Shown here in pieces: positions 43,231-53,699 of a stretch of 64,000 nt of DNA. A program made the translations under genes and the position numbers. The notes under the pieces are model-generated. The model saw nothing but the letters and a program-made list of their open reading frames with translations. It was not told where the DNA came from and made no database searches. The DNA is from Anaplasma centrale str. Israel (lineage in GTDB: Bacteria > Pseudomonadota > Alphaproteobacteria > Rickettsiales > Anaplasmataceae). Where the stretch lies: the NCBI RefSeq assembly GCF_000024505.1, contig NC_013532.1, positions 124,001 through 188,000 of the forward strand, read 5' to 3'. Position 1 is the first letter of the stretch; the number at the start of each line of letters is the position of its first letter.

Positions 43231-44649
43231 CTACAGACTGTAGTAGTTACTGAACTCCACGGGATGTGGATATGACCTCAAACTGTTAGTCTCCAATTTC
43301 TTGAGTTGGATGTAAGACTCTACTTGCTCATTAGTGAAAACCCCGCCTTCTAGCAGAAAGTCCCTGTCCTTATCCAAAGATTCTATTGCCTCATCCAAAG
43401 AAGCGGGTACCGGTAGAAAATCACGTGTCTCCGACTCGTCCATACTGTACAAACACTTGCTACCAACCTCCAGAGGATGCATCTTGTGTTTAATTCCGTC
43501 CAACCCCGCCATTAACTGTGCTGCAAAACACAAATACGGGTTTGCAAGAGGGTCTGGGAACCTAACTTCTATCCTCACAGCTGCAGAATTGCCACTACTA
43601 GGTGCGCACGGTATGCGCACAGCCGCAGACCTATTCTCGTGAGAATACACAAGCCACGTAGGAGCCTCAAAGCCCGGCAGCAGCCGCTTGTAGCTGTTAG
43701 TCGATGGATTTGCAAACGCGCTCAACGCCCTACCATGCCTTATTATGCCACCTATGTAGTACAAACACAACTCGGATAGCCCTGAGTTATTGCCAGAGAA
43801 CATGTTGTCTCCACCCTTCCACAAGGACTGGTGGCAGTGCATCCCACTACCGTTGTCTCCATGCACGGGCTTTGGCATGAAAGTCACACTCTTGCCATAG
43901 GAATGTGCAACGTTGCGAAGCACGTACTTACACTTTTGTACGCTGTCTGCGCTCGTAACGAGCTCCGCGTACTTGAACCCAATTTCACACTGCGATACCG
44001 CGACTTCGTGGTAGTGAAGCAACGGTGTTACCCCAACTTCAGACAACATGACAAGCATTTCCGAGCGCATATCTTGTAGGGAATCAACCGGGGCCAGCCT
44101 GCAGTACCCATCTTTGGCACGTATCTTGTACCCGCGGTCTGAGGAGTATAGCTCCCTGTTGCCAAATCCCCCGCCTTCTTGGCAAGCTAACTTAAAGTAT
44201 GTGTGACAGGGGTCTGTGCCAAAGCGCACATGGTCGAACACGAAAAACTCCAACTCGGGACCGAAAAAGCACTTGTCTGCGATTTTGGACGCCAGCATAT
44301 ACTCATGCGCTTTACGTGCAGTGTAGCGAGGGTCAAGCATATAGTCGCAGTGCCCGTGTGGACTCACAACGTTACAAATAACCGCCAAGGACGGATGGGG
44401 AGAAAATGGCTCAACAAACGCGGTGCTCACGTCTGGAACCAACAACATGTCAGATTCTCCTACAGGCTGCCATCCCGGGATGGAGGAGCCATCAAATGCG
44501 ATACCGTAAGAAAAAACCGCAGCGTCCAGGGCGGAAACGCTATATGTTGTGTGGTGCCACCTTCCGAGAAGATCGGTAAACCGCCAATCTATGAATTTGA
44601 TCGCATTTTTTGCGACGTAGTCCATCAAGTCTTCCGCACGTGAAAACAC
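43231..44649 (-). CDS. glnA: Glutamine synthetase, type I
   Basis: 472 residues from GTG 44649 ([20 protein letters not shown]), preceded by aggggtagtgtt, close to the usual 469. The frame runs further upstream through the poly(T) tract as poly-Phe, which is not credible protein. Marks are [14 protein letters not shown], the active-site strand [39 protein letters not shown] (ATP-binding glycine loop) and the C-terminal VEFSNYYSL. The adenylylation-type site MDESETRDF lacks the usual NLYDLP tyrosine. It makes glutamine from glutamate and ammonia. mraY and ispB follow on the same strand. Confidence 0.95.
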   Translation of the reverse strand: MFSRAEDLMDYVAKNAIKFIDWRFTDLLGRWHHTTYSVSALDAAVFSYGIAFDGSSIPGWQPVGESDMLLVPDVSTAFVEPFSPHPSLAVICNVVSPHGHCDYMLDPRYTARKAHEYMLASKIADKCFFGPELEFFVFDHVRFGTDPCHTYFKLACQEGGGFGNRELYSSDRGYKIRAKDGYCRLAPVDSLQDMRSEMLVMLSEVGVTPLLHYHEVAVSQCEIGFKYAELVTSADSVQKCKYVLRNVAHSYGKSVTFMPKPVHGDNGSGMHCHQSLWKGGDNMFSGNNSGLSELCLYYIGGIIRHGRALSAFANPSTNSYKRLLPGFEAPTWLVYSHENRSAAVRIPCAPSSGNSAAVRIEVRFPDPLANPYLCFAAQLMAGLDGIKHKMHPLEVGSKCLYSMDESETRDFLPVPASLDEAIESLDKDRDFLLEGGVFTNEQVESYIQLKKLETNSLRSYPHPVEFSNYYSL

Positions 44650-44714
44650 AACACTACCCCTGTATATACGCTTGTAAGAGATTAAGTATAGCATCGCGGG
44701 TTTTTTGTATCTTT

Positions 44715-44749
<35 letters not shown>

Positions 44750-44866
44750 CGCTGCTCCGACCACGTGCTGTAGACTGTCTGCTTGGAGGGCCGTTTGGGG
44801 TTTTTGACTTCTACAAGCAAAAGCGTTACCATCGTGGCGTTGGTTTGCTGACTCTAAGTGTGCTTG

Positions 44867-44938
44867 GGTCCTGTAGCTCAGTGGTAGAGCAGGTGGCTTT
44901 TAATCACCGTGCCGCGCGTTCGATCCGCGCCGGGACCA
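44867..44938 (+). tRNA. tRNA-Lys (anticodon TTT)
   Basis: 72 bases folding as a cloverleaf: acceptor GGTCCTG/CGGGACC (one T-G pair), D-arm GCTC...GAGC, anticodon stem GGTGG/TCACC with loop CTTTTAA (anticodon TTT), and T-arm GCGCG/CGCGC with loop TTCGATC. The discriminator is A and no CCA is encoded. It is 36 bases upstream of tyrS on the same strand, so the two may share a transcript. Confidence 0.95.
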
Positions 44939-44974
44939 CTGGCTTCTCAGTATTGTTGAGGTGAACAGGAGCTC

Positions 44975-46219
44975 ATGGAATACAAGTCCGAGTTTTTGCG
45001 CGTTCTGCAAACCAGGGGGTACCTTCACCAATGCACCGAAGCTGCCGCACTTGATGAGCTCATGGCATTGCGGCCGATAACTGCGTACATAGGGTTCGAC
45101 TGCACCGCGCGTAGTCTGCACATCGGAAGTCTAATGCAGATTATGGTAATGCGATACCTGCAAAAGTTCGGCCACAAAGTAGTTGTGCTTTTGGGGGGAG
45201 GCACCACCAAGATTGGTGACCCTTCTGGTAAGGACAAAGCCAGGGCGATGCTTTCCGAAGCGGAAATTGCGGCTAATAAGGCTGGGATCCTGGCTACGAT
45301 AGAAAAATTTCTGCACCGGGATAATGGCGTTATCGTGGTGGACAACGCCGAATGGCTTGGCGAAGTGCGATACCTCGAGTTTTTGCGGGAGATTGGTAGC
45401 AAGTTTTCTGTCAATGCCATGTTGGGCCTGGATAGCGTGCGCAGCCGCCTAGACCGGGACCAGAGCCTCAGCTTCTTGGAATTTAGTTACGTTCTACTGC
45501 AATCATACGACTTTGTAGAACTGCATCGAAGGCACAAATGTGTGCTACAAATAGGTGGGGCTGACCAGTGGGGCAACATCGTAAATGGCATAGACCTAGG
45601 ACGCAAGCTGGGGCTGCCGCAACTCTATGGTTTGACAACGCATCTCTTGCTCACAAGCACTGGGGAAAAGATGGGTAAAACTGCCTATGGGGCGGTGTGG
45701 CTCGACGCCGCAATGTTTGATCCCGGAAATTACTGGCAGTACTTTCGCAATGTTCCAGATGTGGAAGTTGGCCGCCTACTGCGGCTTTTTACTGAGCTGC
45801 CGATGAATGAAATTGCCGAGTTAGAAAACCTGCAAGGCGAAGCAATAAATGAGGCTAAAAAGGTTCTGGCCACTGAAGCTACCGCAATATGTCATGGTAA
45901 ATCCGCTGCGCTTGCGGCTGAGAACGCGGCTCTACAGGTTTTTGAGCACAATGACGATGTGGGGTTGCCTAACTTCCCCCTGCACAAGAGCCTTATAGCT
46001 CAGGGTATATCAGTGGCCAAGCTCCTGCAACTGGCGGGACTGGAAGAGAGTATCAGTGCTGGAAGGAGGCTCATCAAGGGTAGGGGATGTAAAATCAATG
46101 GAATGGTAGTCGAAGATGCTGACCATGCGCTGACTCAGGCAGACTTTGCGCGCAACGGTGGCTACATAACTGTGTTCTGTGGCAAAAAACGACGCATAAA
46201 GGTGGTTGCGCAAGATTAG
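44975..46219 (+). CDS. tyrS: Tyrosyl-tRNA synthetase
   Basis: 414 residues from ATG 44975 (aggag upstream). It charges tRNA-Tyr. The class I motifs are the HIGH-like LHIGSLMQ near residue 48 and the KMSKS-like GEKMGKTAYG near residue 229. YIGFDCTARS, GGGTTKIGDPSGK and QIGGADQWGNIVNGIDL are typical of TyrS. A C-terminal S4 domain covers the last 60 residues (SISAGRRLIKGRGCKINGMV). The frame is complete and the length is normal. Confidence 0.97.
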   Translation: MEYKSEFLRVLQTRGYLHQCTEAAALDELMALRPITAYIGFDCTARSLHIGSLMQIMVMRYLQKFGHKVVVLLGGGTTKIGDPSGKDKARAMLSEAEIAANKAGILATIEKFLHRDNGVIVVDNAEWLGEVRYLEFLREIGSKFSVNAMLGLDSVRSRLDRDQSLSFLEFSYVLLQSYDFVELHRRHKCVLQIGGADQWGNIVNGIDLGRKLGLPQLYGLTTHLLLTSTGEKMGKTAYGAVWLDAAMFDPGNYWQYFRNVPDVEVGRLLRLFTELPMNEIAELENLQGEAINEAKKVLATEATAICHGKSAALAAENAALQVFEHNDDVGLPNFPLHKSLIAQGISVAKLLQLAGLEESISAGRRLIKGRGCKINGMVVEDADHALTQADFARNGGYITVFCGKKRRIKVVAQD

Positions 46220-46386
46220 ATAAATTGGCCACTCCGCTACTGGTATTTTGGACTGTAAACGCAGGGTTTCAGCCATGGTTAGGTATGTTGCATTGCGTTG
46301 GTGGCGTTCACACAATGGGGGATATGGTGTTTGTGGTAAAAAACAGTGCTTAGTGTTATGCTGTGGCAAAATGTGGGTTGTTTCCT

Positions 46387-47595
46387 ATGATGGATTACGA
46401 GAAAGTATTTCTTGAGAAGATACAAGCTATCAAGGAAGAAGGTAGATACAGGGAGTTTACCGGGTTTCGTCGCATTCCAGGAAAGTTCCCATATGCCATT
46501 GAATGCCAAACAGAGAAAGTTATCACGCTCTGGTGCAGCAATGACTATTTAGGTATGAGTCAAAACGAACATGTGCTCTCCGCTGCGCGTGATGTGAGTG
46601 TCAATGTTGGGGCTGGGGGGACCAGAAACATTTCTGGCACTACCAAAGAAGTCATAGAACTAGAACGCTCTCTGGCGGATCTGCACAACAAGCCTGCAGC
46701 TCTCGCATTTGTTTGTGGATATGTTGCCAACCAGACTAGCATCAGCACAATTTTGTCGATGATTCCAGACATAGTCGTGTTTTCCGATGCGAAAAATCAC
46801 TCATCCATGATTGAGGGTATTCGCGCAAGCAACAGGGAGAGACACATCTTCAGACACAATGATGTAGAGCACCTTGAAAGCCTGTTAGAGGCATCTGGCC
46901 CGGGCCCTAAAATTATATTATTTGAGTCGCTATATTCCATGGATGGGGACATTGCCCCGATCCGGGAGATTTGTGACCTGGCTGATAAGTACAATGCAAT
47001 CACATATTTGGATGAAGTGCATGCAGTTGGCATGTACGGGGCCCGCGGTGGCGGAATATCAGAACGTGAAGGGTTGGTTGATAGGATCTCAGTAATTCAA
47101 GGCACGTTGTCCAAGGCTTTTGGAGTCATGGGTGGGTACATAGCGGCCTCAAAGGGGTTGGTGGACGTAGTGAGGAGTTTTGCGCCGGGCTTTATCTTCA
47201 CGACTGCGATTTCCCCATTGATTGCCGCGTCTGCTAGGGCCAGTGTTGAGCACCTGAAGGTGAGTAACGTGGAACGAGAAAGGCATAGACAAGTTGTGCA
47301 GAAAGTCAAGGATGCAATGCTGGGTGCGGGCATAGAGTTTGTCATGACTGAGACTCACATAATACCGATCATAATTGGTGATGCAGAAATCTGCAGAAAA
47401 ATCTCTGGGGCACTGCTGCACGATCACGGAATCTACATTCAGTCAATCAACTACCCAACTGTTCCGCATGGTACGGAGAGGCTCAGGATCACTCCCACGC
47501 CGTTTCACACAGATGACATGATAGAGGGTTTGGTTGAGGGACTGTTGCAGGTGCTGCACAGGTTTTCTGTCCCGCTAGTAAGGAGTTGTGTGTGA
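46387..47595 (+). CDS. hemA: 5-aminolevulinate synthase
   Basis: 402 residues, starting at the tandem ATG at 46387/46390. This is the C4 (Shemin) route to heme found in alphaproteobacteria: glycine plus succinyl-CoA give 5-aminolevulinate with pyridoxal phosphate. It has [20 protein letters not shown] near residue 47, [30 protein letters not shown] near residue 212 (with the catalytic Asp and the H-x-V-x-x-Y segment), and the PLP Lys in [15 protein letters not shown] near residue 243. The length and order are typical. yraN is convergent, 8 bases beyond its stop. Confidence 0.96.
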   Translation: MMDYEKVFLEKIQAIKEEGRYREFTGFRRIPGKFPYAIECQTEKVITLWCSNDYLGMSQNEHVLSAARDVSVNVGAGGTRNISGTTKEVIELERSLADLHNKPAALAFVCGYVANQTSISTILSMIPDIVVFSDAKNHSSMIEGIRASNRERHIFRHNDVEHLESLLEASGPGPKIILFESLYSMDGDIAPIREICDLADKYNAITYLDEVHAVGMYGARGGGISEREGLVDRISVIQGTLSKAFGVMGGYIAASKGLVDVVRSFAPGFIFTTAISPLIAASARASVEHLKVSNVERERHRQVVQKVKDAMLGAGIEFVMTETHIIPIIIGDAEICRKISGALLHDHGIYIQSINYPTVPHGTERLRITPTPFHTDDMIEGLVEGLLQVLHRFSVPLVRSCV

Positions 47596-47603
47596 CCTGT
47601 GCG

Positions 47604-48026
47604 CTACCACGCGTTCACGAAGCGAGTGATGCCGCTTCTGGGGGAGATACAATATACCTCGAAGCTAATTTGGTGTTCATAAAATTGCGGATGGCGCGAG
47701 AGAAAATATTGCGCCGTCCTGACGATGGATCGGCGCTGCTTTCCCGTAACTGGTACCTCACGAAAGCGTGAGGTCATGCTGGTTTTCACTTCAATGAAAT
47801 AAAGCTCCCGCCCGTTTTGCACTATGAGATCAATTTCCCCCAGGGGGGACCGGTACCTGTGATGCAATATCCTATGAAGCCGGAGTTTGCGCAGCAGCAA
47901 GACTACCAGCTCTCCGGCGTAGCCTGCCAAGTTCCGCACCTTTTTTACTGCCCTGTTCCCGCTTTTGGTGCCGCACAACACGAGCTTAACATAATTACGT
48001 CTATGCGCACTGTATACCCGTGCCAT
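47604..48026 (-). CDS. YraN/UPF0102 family nuclease-like protein
   Basis: About 140 residues from ATG 48026; the start is uncertain, since the frame is open to 48314 but that part is antisense to secF. Visible family marks are GYAGELVVLLLRKLRLHRIL near the start, HRYRSPLGEIDLIVQNGREL and LYFIEVKTSMTSRF. The E...D...ExK pattern is typical of restriction-endonuclease-like (PD-(D/E)XK) folds. YraN proteins have proposed but little-studied roles in DNA metabolism. The gene is convergent with hemA and divergent from secF. Confidence 0.85.
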   Translation of the reverse strand: MARVYSAHRRNYVKLVLCGTKSGNRAVKKVRNLAGYAGELVVLLLRKLRLHRILHHRYRSPLGEIDLIVQNGRELYFIEVKTSMTSRFREVPVTGKQRRSIVRTAQYFLSRHPQFYEHQISFEVYCISPRSGITRFVNAW

Positions 48027-48131
48027 CGATGTTTTGCAAGCGGCAACCTGGTTACACATTACAACTATTTCCCTTGAATCTGCAGCCAAAATGGCATAGA
48101 CTTTGCCACTTGAGCATTTGCTGCATTGGCC

Positions 48132-49061
48132 ATGGTCCTGCGCATCATTCCTGATAGCATCAACTTTGATTTTGTAAGGCACGGGAAACTTGCCTTGTTT
48201 GCCAGCTTTGTTCTGCTGCTGAGTTCGGTATTGATTATTGTGCTCAAAGGCGTGACATTGGGGACGGACTTTACTGGTGGTGTAGTTGCCGATTTTCGCC
48301 TTAATGAAGGGCACACAAGTGTTGAGCGAGTACGTGCCGTGCTCTCCGATTCGGGGCTCAGCGGGCTCTCAGTACAGGGTGTTGGGGATGATGGTCAGGA
48401 ATTTATGGTAATCTTTCGTGGCGCTATTGGCCCCAATGGTTCCGATGAGTTACAGCGCATAAAGAGCGCCCTGAACAGTATGGGTGCAATAACATACAGG
48501 CGGCTAGACTACGTGGGTGCACAGGTTGGTGGTGCACAGGTGGTACGAGGAATTGTGGCGGTGCTGTGCTCGTTAGTCGGGATGTTTCTGTATCTATGCT
48601 GCAGGTTTAGGTGGCAGTTTGCGGTTGGAGGGGTTTTGGCTTTGGTGCATGACGTCGTGATCACAATGGGGATAGTCAGTGCCACTGGAATTGAGTTCGG
48701 ACTTCCAGCCACGGCTGGCATTTTGATGATTATCGGCTACTCGGTCAATGATTCTGTCGTGATATACGATAGGATTAGGGAGCTAATAAGCGGTAACGGC
48801 CTGTGCGGCAAGAGCATGGGTAGCATAATCAATGCTGGTATAAACTCCACACTGTCCAGGACCTTGCTTACGTCTGGTACTACACTGCTGGCCGCAGTGC
48901 CCCTAGTATTGTTATGTGAAGGTGCGGTGCGTGATTTGGGGATTATAGCATTCTGCGGCGTGGTTATAGGCACGTATTCGTCCATTTTCATATCTACTAT
49001 TCCCCTTATGGGTGGCGACACAGGGGCTCTAAAACGCAAAAATGAAGAGAATCCTGCATAA
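48132..49061 (+). CDS. secF: Protein translocase subunit SecF
   Basis: 309 residues from ATG 48132. SecF is the partner of SecD in protein export. It has an N-terminal membrane segment, then the family motif TLGTDFTGGVVADFRL near residue 43. After a small periplasmic domain come five membrane segments, with ALVHDVVITMGI and YSVNDSVVIYDRIRE (conserved Asp-Ser and R-I-R-E), then NSTLSRTLLTSGTTLLA. The order is normal. It overlaps the start of mrdA by 20 bases, so the pair is translationally coupled. Confidence 0.96.
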   Translation: MVLRIIPDSINFDFVRHGKLALFASFVLLLSSVLIIVLKGVTLGTDFTGGVVADFRLNEGHTSVERVRAVLSDSGLSGLSVQGVGDDGQEFMVIFRGAIGPNGSDELQRIKSALNSMGAITYRRLDYVGAQVGGAQVVRGIVAVLCSLVGMFLYLCCRFRWQFAVGGVLALVHDVVITMGIVSATGIEFGLPATAGILMIIGYSVNDSVVIYDRIRELISGNGLCGKSMGSIINAGINSTLSRTLLTSGTTLLAAVPLVLLCEGAVRDLGIIAFCGVVIGTYSSIFISTIPLMGGDTGALKRKNEENPA

Positions 49062-50850
49062 CACGTGGGCGGCCCTAATAGGCGCGTCGCAAGACCGCAA
49101 TGTAAAAAAGGTCTATAGCCGCAGGATTGTACTACTAGCGATGCTGCAGACATTGGCAGTTTCTGTACTAGCGTTCAGGGCATACCACCTTCAAGTGCGG
49201 TGCGGTAGGAAGTATAGGATGTTGTCTGATAACAATAGGACACGCAAACTACTAATTCCGCCTATTCGTGGCAAGATTCTTGATAGAATGGGAATAGAAC
49301 TCGCAACATGCAGGCCGGCGTACAGGGTTTTCTGTGCACTCCAGCACGTGGGGGATGTTGACGAATTGCTCAGTGCGCTGGTGCAAATTACCAAGCAGTC
49401 GATACTAGAGGGGGCCATTGAGCGTATAAAATCCAAAAAGTTTGCAGCTGTCATGTTGTACGATGACATAAGCTGGAAGCAACTTTCTGATATTGAATTT
49501 AGCATATACAAATTACCGGGTATCTATATATCACCGTTTCATAAGCGGCACTACCCATTTGGCGCAAGCTGTGCTCACCTTATAGGGTATACCAAAACCT
49601 GGTCGGGTGGCGAAAGTGGCAAGCCTTCCCCGGAAAGACGTGAAGGAGTAACTGGGGTGGAATACACGTACGATGACATCCTCAAAGGTACTCCGGGAGT
49701 TGTGGAACACGAGATCGACGCTCGAAGCAGGAAGGTTGGGGAATTTTTGCTGCTGCGCTGCCTGCCTGGAAACGATGTCACCCTTACCGTGGACGCGTCG
49801 TTACAGCAGGCTGCATTTGAGATAATGGGAAATAACAAAGGTGCTGTTGTAGTGCTAGATATATCAAGTGGTGACATACTTGCTCTCTGCAGCGCCCCAT
49901 CGTACGACAACAATCTTTTTATCAATGGATTGTCCCGTCACACTTGGGAATCAATGAACGATGGCACTGAACTTCCATTTATGAACCGTGCCGTTGCCCT
50001 GCAGACTGAACCTGCCTCTACTTTCAAGGTAGTTGCCGCATTGGCTGCCTTGCGTAGCGGAGCCATAGACGTGGACCAGCAGTTTTTGTGTTCAGGTAGT
50101 GTGCTGGTGGGGGATAGGAAATTCCGCTGTTGGAACAGGAGTGGGCACGGGTTGATGAATTTAGAGCAAGCCATTACATGCTCGTGTAACTGCTATTTCT
50201 ACAATGTAGGGCGCCTTATCGATATAGATTCAATTATTGATGTTGCGCGAGAGTTTGGATTTGCGGAGCAGTGCAACACCAAGCTACCCGGGGAAGCTGT
50301 AGGAATATTACCGAGCAAAGCATGGCGCGCTGAAAATCTGAACAGCTGGAGGTTGGGAGATACCCTTAATGTCACAATCGGGCATGGCTATTTGCTGGCG
50401 ACTCCAATACAGCTTGCCGTATTCATAGCAAGAATGGCAAGTGGGGTGAAAGTGTTGCCAAGATTGTGCATGGATGAGCGTCCTCCTGCTCAGTTTACTG
50501 CTTTGGAGGCAGATTTTTCTCATATGGAGTTCATGCGACATGCGATGTTCAAGGTGGTAAACTCCCCGGAAGGTACCGCATTTAAGCATTTTGTGCGTGA
50601 GACGCTACACAAGTCTGTGAAGGTCGCAGGAAAAACCGGTACTGTCCAAGTTTTTAGTGCTGGGGGGCGTCGCAGCAATAATGGCATATTCGTAGGGTAT
50701 GCACCATATTCATCTCCCAAGTACGCAATAGCTGCGTTCACTGAGTCCAGTGGTTCCAGTCCTGCCGTTGGGATAGCGCGGCGAGTGTTTGGCCACATGA
50801 AAGCACGAGGCTTGTTTGCCCAACAAGGGGACGTAGCCCAGGTTAACTAG
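49042..50850 (+). CDS. mrdA: Penicillin-binding protein 2 (transpeptidase)
   Basis: 602 residues. It cross-links peptidoglycan and is the elongation-class transpeptidase. It has an N-terminal membrane anchor (IVLLAMLQTLAVSVLAFRAY), the pedestal region with PIRGKILDRMGIELA near residue 78, and the catalytic triad: SxxK in TEPASTFKVVAALAAL near residue 327, SCN-like CSCNCYFYNVG near residue 380, and KTGTVQVFSAGG near residue 530. The ATG at 49042 lies inside secF. An active penicillin-binding protein in an organism long assumed wall-less fits reports of minimal peptidoglycan in some Anaplasmataceae. Confidence 0.95.
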   Translation: MKRILHNTWAALIGASQDRNVKKVYSRRIVLLAMLQTLAVSVLAFRAYHLQVRCGRKYRMLSDNNRTRKLLIPPIRGKILDRMGIELATCRPAYRVFCALQHVGDVDELLSALVQITKQSILEGAIERIKSKKFAAVMLYDDISWKQLSDIEFSIYKLPGIYISPFHKRHYPFGASCAHLIGYTKTWSGGESGKPSPERREGVTGVEYTYDDILKGTPGVVEHEIDARSRKVGEFLLLRCLPGNDVTLTVDASLQQAAFEIMGNNKGAVVVLDISSGDILALCSAPSYDNNLFINGLSRHTWESMNDGTELPFMNRAVALQTEPASTFKVVAALAALRSGAIDVDQQFLCSGSVLVGDRKFRCWNRSGHGLMNLEQAITCSCNCYFYNVGRLIDIDSIIDVAREFGFAEQCNTKLPGEAVGILPSKAWRAENLNSWRLGDTLNVTIGHGYLLATPIQLAVFIARMASGVKVLPRLCMDERPPAQFTALEADFSHMEFMRHAMFKVVNSPEGTAFKHFVRETLHKSVKVAGKTGTVQVFSAGGRRSNNGIFVGYAPYSSPKYAIAAFTESSGSSPAVGIARRVFGHMKARGLFAQQGDVAQVN

Positions 50851-51066
50851 GTCTTGTTGCCACTCCAGCATGCCTACCCCCAGAAGCAACTCTCTGCCTT
50901 GTAGCAATAATACGGCTCCGAAGATCGCAGCGGACGGTAAGACCGTACATATTAACGCCCGATACCACAGACACTGACGGCAAATGCCGGCTACGCGACA
51001 GCCCGCACCTGTGGGCCGATTACCCAACTTTGGTGCTAACCCCGCGCATCATACCCTAAAAACGCG

Positions 51067-51138
51067 AGGCCGGGACCGGAATCGAACCGGTATAAAAGGA
51101 TTTGCAGTCCTCTGCATAAACCACTCTGCCACCCAGCC
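51067..51138 (-). tRNA. tRNA-Cys (anticodon GCA)
   Basis: 72 bases on the minus strand. The acceptor stem GGCTGGG/CCCGGCC has one T-G pair. The anticodon loop CTGCAAA (GCA) lies in a GGA/TCC-rich stem, and the T-arm CCGG with loop TTCGATT is complete. The discriminator is T, as expected for tRNA-Cys, and no CCA is encoded. It begins 2 bases after the fbaB stop codon, so it is probably processed from the fbaB transcript. Confidence 0.95.
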
Positions 51139-51140
51139 AT

Positions 51141-52040
51141 CTAGCTGTAAATCTCCGCAATGCTACGCATCAACGACGCAGCATCTTTCTCTGGCCTTTG
51201 AAAAGAGTTCCTGCCTATTATGGAGCCGTCCCCACCCCCGGCTCTCACGGCCTCAACCTCCTTCAGCAACTCATCATCGCTCTTTGTGCTGCCACCCGAG
51301 AATACTACCATTCTCCTACCGGCGAAGCAAGCTCTCTTGACATAAGCAACCCTCTGCGCGAGCGATGAAATATCACACTCTGCGCTATCACGCTCAATAT
51401 GGTTTGTTGGTAGCTTCACCTTTATTATGTGTGCCCCTATGGATGCGGCTATGTGCGCAGCGTACGACACGACGTCTATGGCGGTCTCGCCCTTCTTAGA
51501 TAAGTCCCCACCACGTGGGTACGACCATACCACTACTGCAAGCCCGCAGGATTTAGCTTCTCTAATCAATTCCCTGGCTTCACCCACCATAGACAAAAAC
51601 GACTCCGATCCCGGATAAATGGTAAGCCCTACGGCGACACACCCCAGGCGCAGTGCGTCCTTTACTGAGGCTGTAACCGTCTGATTAGGTGGGGACCCCT
51701 TGGGGGACAGTGCAGTGGAACTGTTGAGCTTAAGTATTAGGGGGACCATACCCGCGTGTGCGCAGGCCCCGCACTCCAGCATTCCCAAGGGAGCTGCATA
51801 TGCACTAAATCCGCAGTTCATGGCGAGCCTGAAGTGATAATGCGGATCATACGCATCAGGGTTGGCCCCAAAACTCCTAACAGGGCCATGCTCAAGCCCC
51901 TGATCCACGGGTAGTATGAGCAACCTACCAGTATTTGCGAGCCTTCCATGCAGCAACATCCTAGCAAGATTTGTAAGAACTCCAGGGTTCTCGCCATCAT
52001 AACAACTGAGGATATGTCTGACCTGCTCGCTAAGACTCAT
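51141..52040 (-). CDS. fbaB: Class I fructose-bisphosphate aldolase (FbaB/DhnA type)
   Basis: 299 residues from ATG 52040. It is the archaeal-type class I aldolase, which uses a Schiff-base Lys and no metal. Marks are LLILPVDQGLEHGPVRSFGA near residue 38, LKLNSSTALSP, LGCVAVGLTIYPGSE, VVWSYPRGGDLSKKGE, GAHIIKVKLPT (Schiff-base Lys) near residue 195 and MVVFSGGSTKSDDE. In Anaplasma it most likely serves gluconeogenesis or triose supply. tRNA-Cys lies immediately downstream. A longer frame upstream (to 52112) lacks family sequence. Confidence 0.93.
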   Translation of the reverse strand: MSLSEQVRHILSCYDGENPGVLTNLARMLLHGRLANTGRLLILPVDQGLEHGPVRSFGANPDAYDPHYHFRLAMNCGFSAYAAPLGMLECGACAHAGMVPLILKLNSSTALSPKGSPPNQTVTASVKDALRLGCVAVGLTIYPGSESFLSMVGEARELIREAKSCGLAVVVWSYPRGGDLSKKGETAIDVVSYAAHIAASIGAHIIKVKLPTNHIERDSAECDISSLAQRVAYVKRACFAGRRMVVFSGGSTKSDDELLKEVEAVRAGGGDGSIIGRNSFQRPEKDAASLMRSIAEIYS

Positions 52041-52324
52041 AATGCCACCAAAACCGCACAAAGCAGCAACACCCGCCGCGACGCTGGTGCCCCCGAGCTG
52101 GTGATCCACCATTATACGACGGGGATACCCAATTTCAAACTAAATCTGGTAGTACCCCGCGCGTGGGTGTTTTGCATGCACACCAACCATCTTGTGCTGT
52201 AACCCATGGTAAAATTGATACGGCATGTTCCACAAGGTTACCAACCACCGCACATACATGGGCCAACATGCTCAACGCACCCCGTGCGCGGATGGTGCCA
52301 CTACGAACCGAATTTTGCCCACAC

Positions 52325-53620
52325 CTACACCAACATCAGCAACGGGTTCTCGATGTAAAACTTGAATCTGTTTAAAAACTTCGCTGCCAACACCCCATCC
52401 ACTACCCTGTGGTCCACTGAAAGCGTGACCGTCATAACGTCAGCGGGCACAACGCAGCCATCCACAACGACCGCACGCTTTTCGGATTGCCCTACAGCCA
52501 TTATGCAAGACTGAGGGGGATTTATGATTGCGTAGAACTCGCGTACTCCAAACATTCCCAAATTGGATACGGTGAACCCACCCCCCTGGAATTCGCTAGG
52601 CTGCAACTTCCTCTCTTTAGCCCTGGTGGTTAGGCTCTTTGTGGTGTCGGATATCTCTGATAGGGGCTTCACGTCAACGTTTTTAACAACGGGAGTGATT
52701 AGCCCTCCGTCTATTGAGACTGCGAACGATATGTTGACGTCTCTATGGTACCTTATCCTGTCACCCTCCCACGAAGAATTGATTTCTGGGAATTCCCGCA
52801 TTGCCAGTGCTGCTGCCTTTAGCACAAAATCGTTAACCGTGATCCTAGTGCCGCGATCGGCGCAACTGCCGTTAATTTCAGCCCTAAGCTTCAAGAGTTC
52901 TCCCACCATGCAGTCCACTGCGAGGTAAAAATGCGGTACCGTCAACTTTGACTCCAGTAGCCGGTCAGCTATTACCCTGCGCATGCTGCTGACCTCCACA
53001 ACGTCACCCGCTGCATCTGTTGTGCTGGGAAAGCTGCCTGCCGATGTTGCATCTAAAATGTCAGCCTTGACTACCCTACCATACGGCCCGGTGCCCGAGA
53101 TTTTGGTAATGTCCACTGACAGCCTAGCAGCGAGTTTCTTAGCCAGTGGTGTTGCCTTGATTTTACGCTCCTCAACAAAATCAGGTATCGGGTACGCAAC
53201 CCCCATTTTTGGTTGTTGATGCTTGAGTTGAGGCTGCGCAGCCTTTTCTGTGCTAGCTGCACAAGGGCTAGCCGGTGCTGCTGTTGCAGGTTTTTCCTGC
53301 GCAGCTGTTGGGCCCTTTGCGGTTGCGCTGTGCCCGACTTCACACAGTGCCTCATCAACGGACCCAATGTCTTCGTCGCCCACTCTTACTACGGCTATAA
53401 CCTGATTGACCGGCACGTCTCTTGTGCCTTCCTGCGTGAGGATTTTGTGGAGAACCCCGGGCTCATCCACATACTCGAACTCCATCACAGCCTTATCCGT
53501 TTCTATATCTGCGATAACATCGCCAGGCTTGACCGGATCCCCCTCTTTTTTGTGCCACTTAGCCACAATGCCGCTCTTCATTGTTGGGGAGAGCGCTGGC
53601 ATTAATACTCTAACTGGCAT
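52325..53620 (-). CDS. pdhC: Pyruvate dehydrogenase E2 (dihydrolipoamide acetyltransferase)
   Basis: 431 residues from ATG 53620. E2 forms the core of pyruvate dehydrogenase and transfers acetyl to CoA. One N-terminal lipoyl domain has the lipoylated Lys in DIETDKAVMEFEYVDE near residue 42. A Pro/Ala-rich linker follows, then the E1/E3-binding domain (KATPLAKKLAARLSVDITKI near residue 155), and the acetyltransferase domain with active site LSVDHRVVDGVLAAKFLNRF near the end. The single lipoyl domain and the organisation fit alphaproteobacterial PdhC. E1 and E3 genes are not adjacent. Confidence 0.95.
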   Translation of the reverse strand: MPVRVLMPALSPTMKSGIVAKWHKKEGDPVKPGDVIADIETDKAVMEFEYVDEPGVLHKILTQEGTRDVPVNQVIAVVRVGDEDIGSVDEALCEVGHSATAKGPTAAQEKPATAAPASPCAASTEKAAQPQLKHQQPKMGVAYPIPDFVEERKIKATPLAKKLAARLSVDITKISGTGPYGRVVKADILDATSAGSFPSTTDAAGDVVEVSSMRRVIADRLLESKLTVPHFYLAVDCMVGELLKLRAEINGSCADRGTRITVNDFVLKAAALAMREFPEINSSWEGDRIRYHRDVNISFAVSIDGGLITPVVKNVDVKPLSEISDTTKSLTTRAKERKLQPSEFQGGGFTVSNLGMFGVREFYAIINPPQSCIMAVGQSEKRAVVVDGCVVPADVMTVTLSVDHRVVDGVLAAKFLNRFKFYIENPLLMLV

Positions 53621-53699
53621 AAACAACCCGCACAGAAACCTTAGAAGCAGGACTATCGTTTACAGCATCAAAATGCCAGTGTCAATTCAATTGGTACTA

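Noticed and set aside
48027-48314. N-terminal extension of the YraN-like frame
   Set aside because: The extension is antisense to the start of secF and shows no YraN-family sequence.
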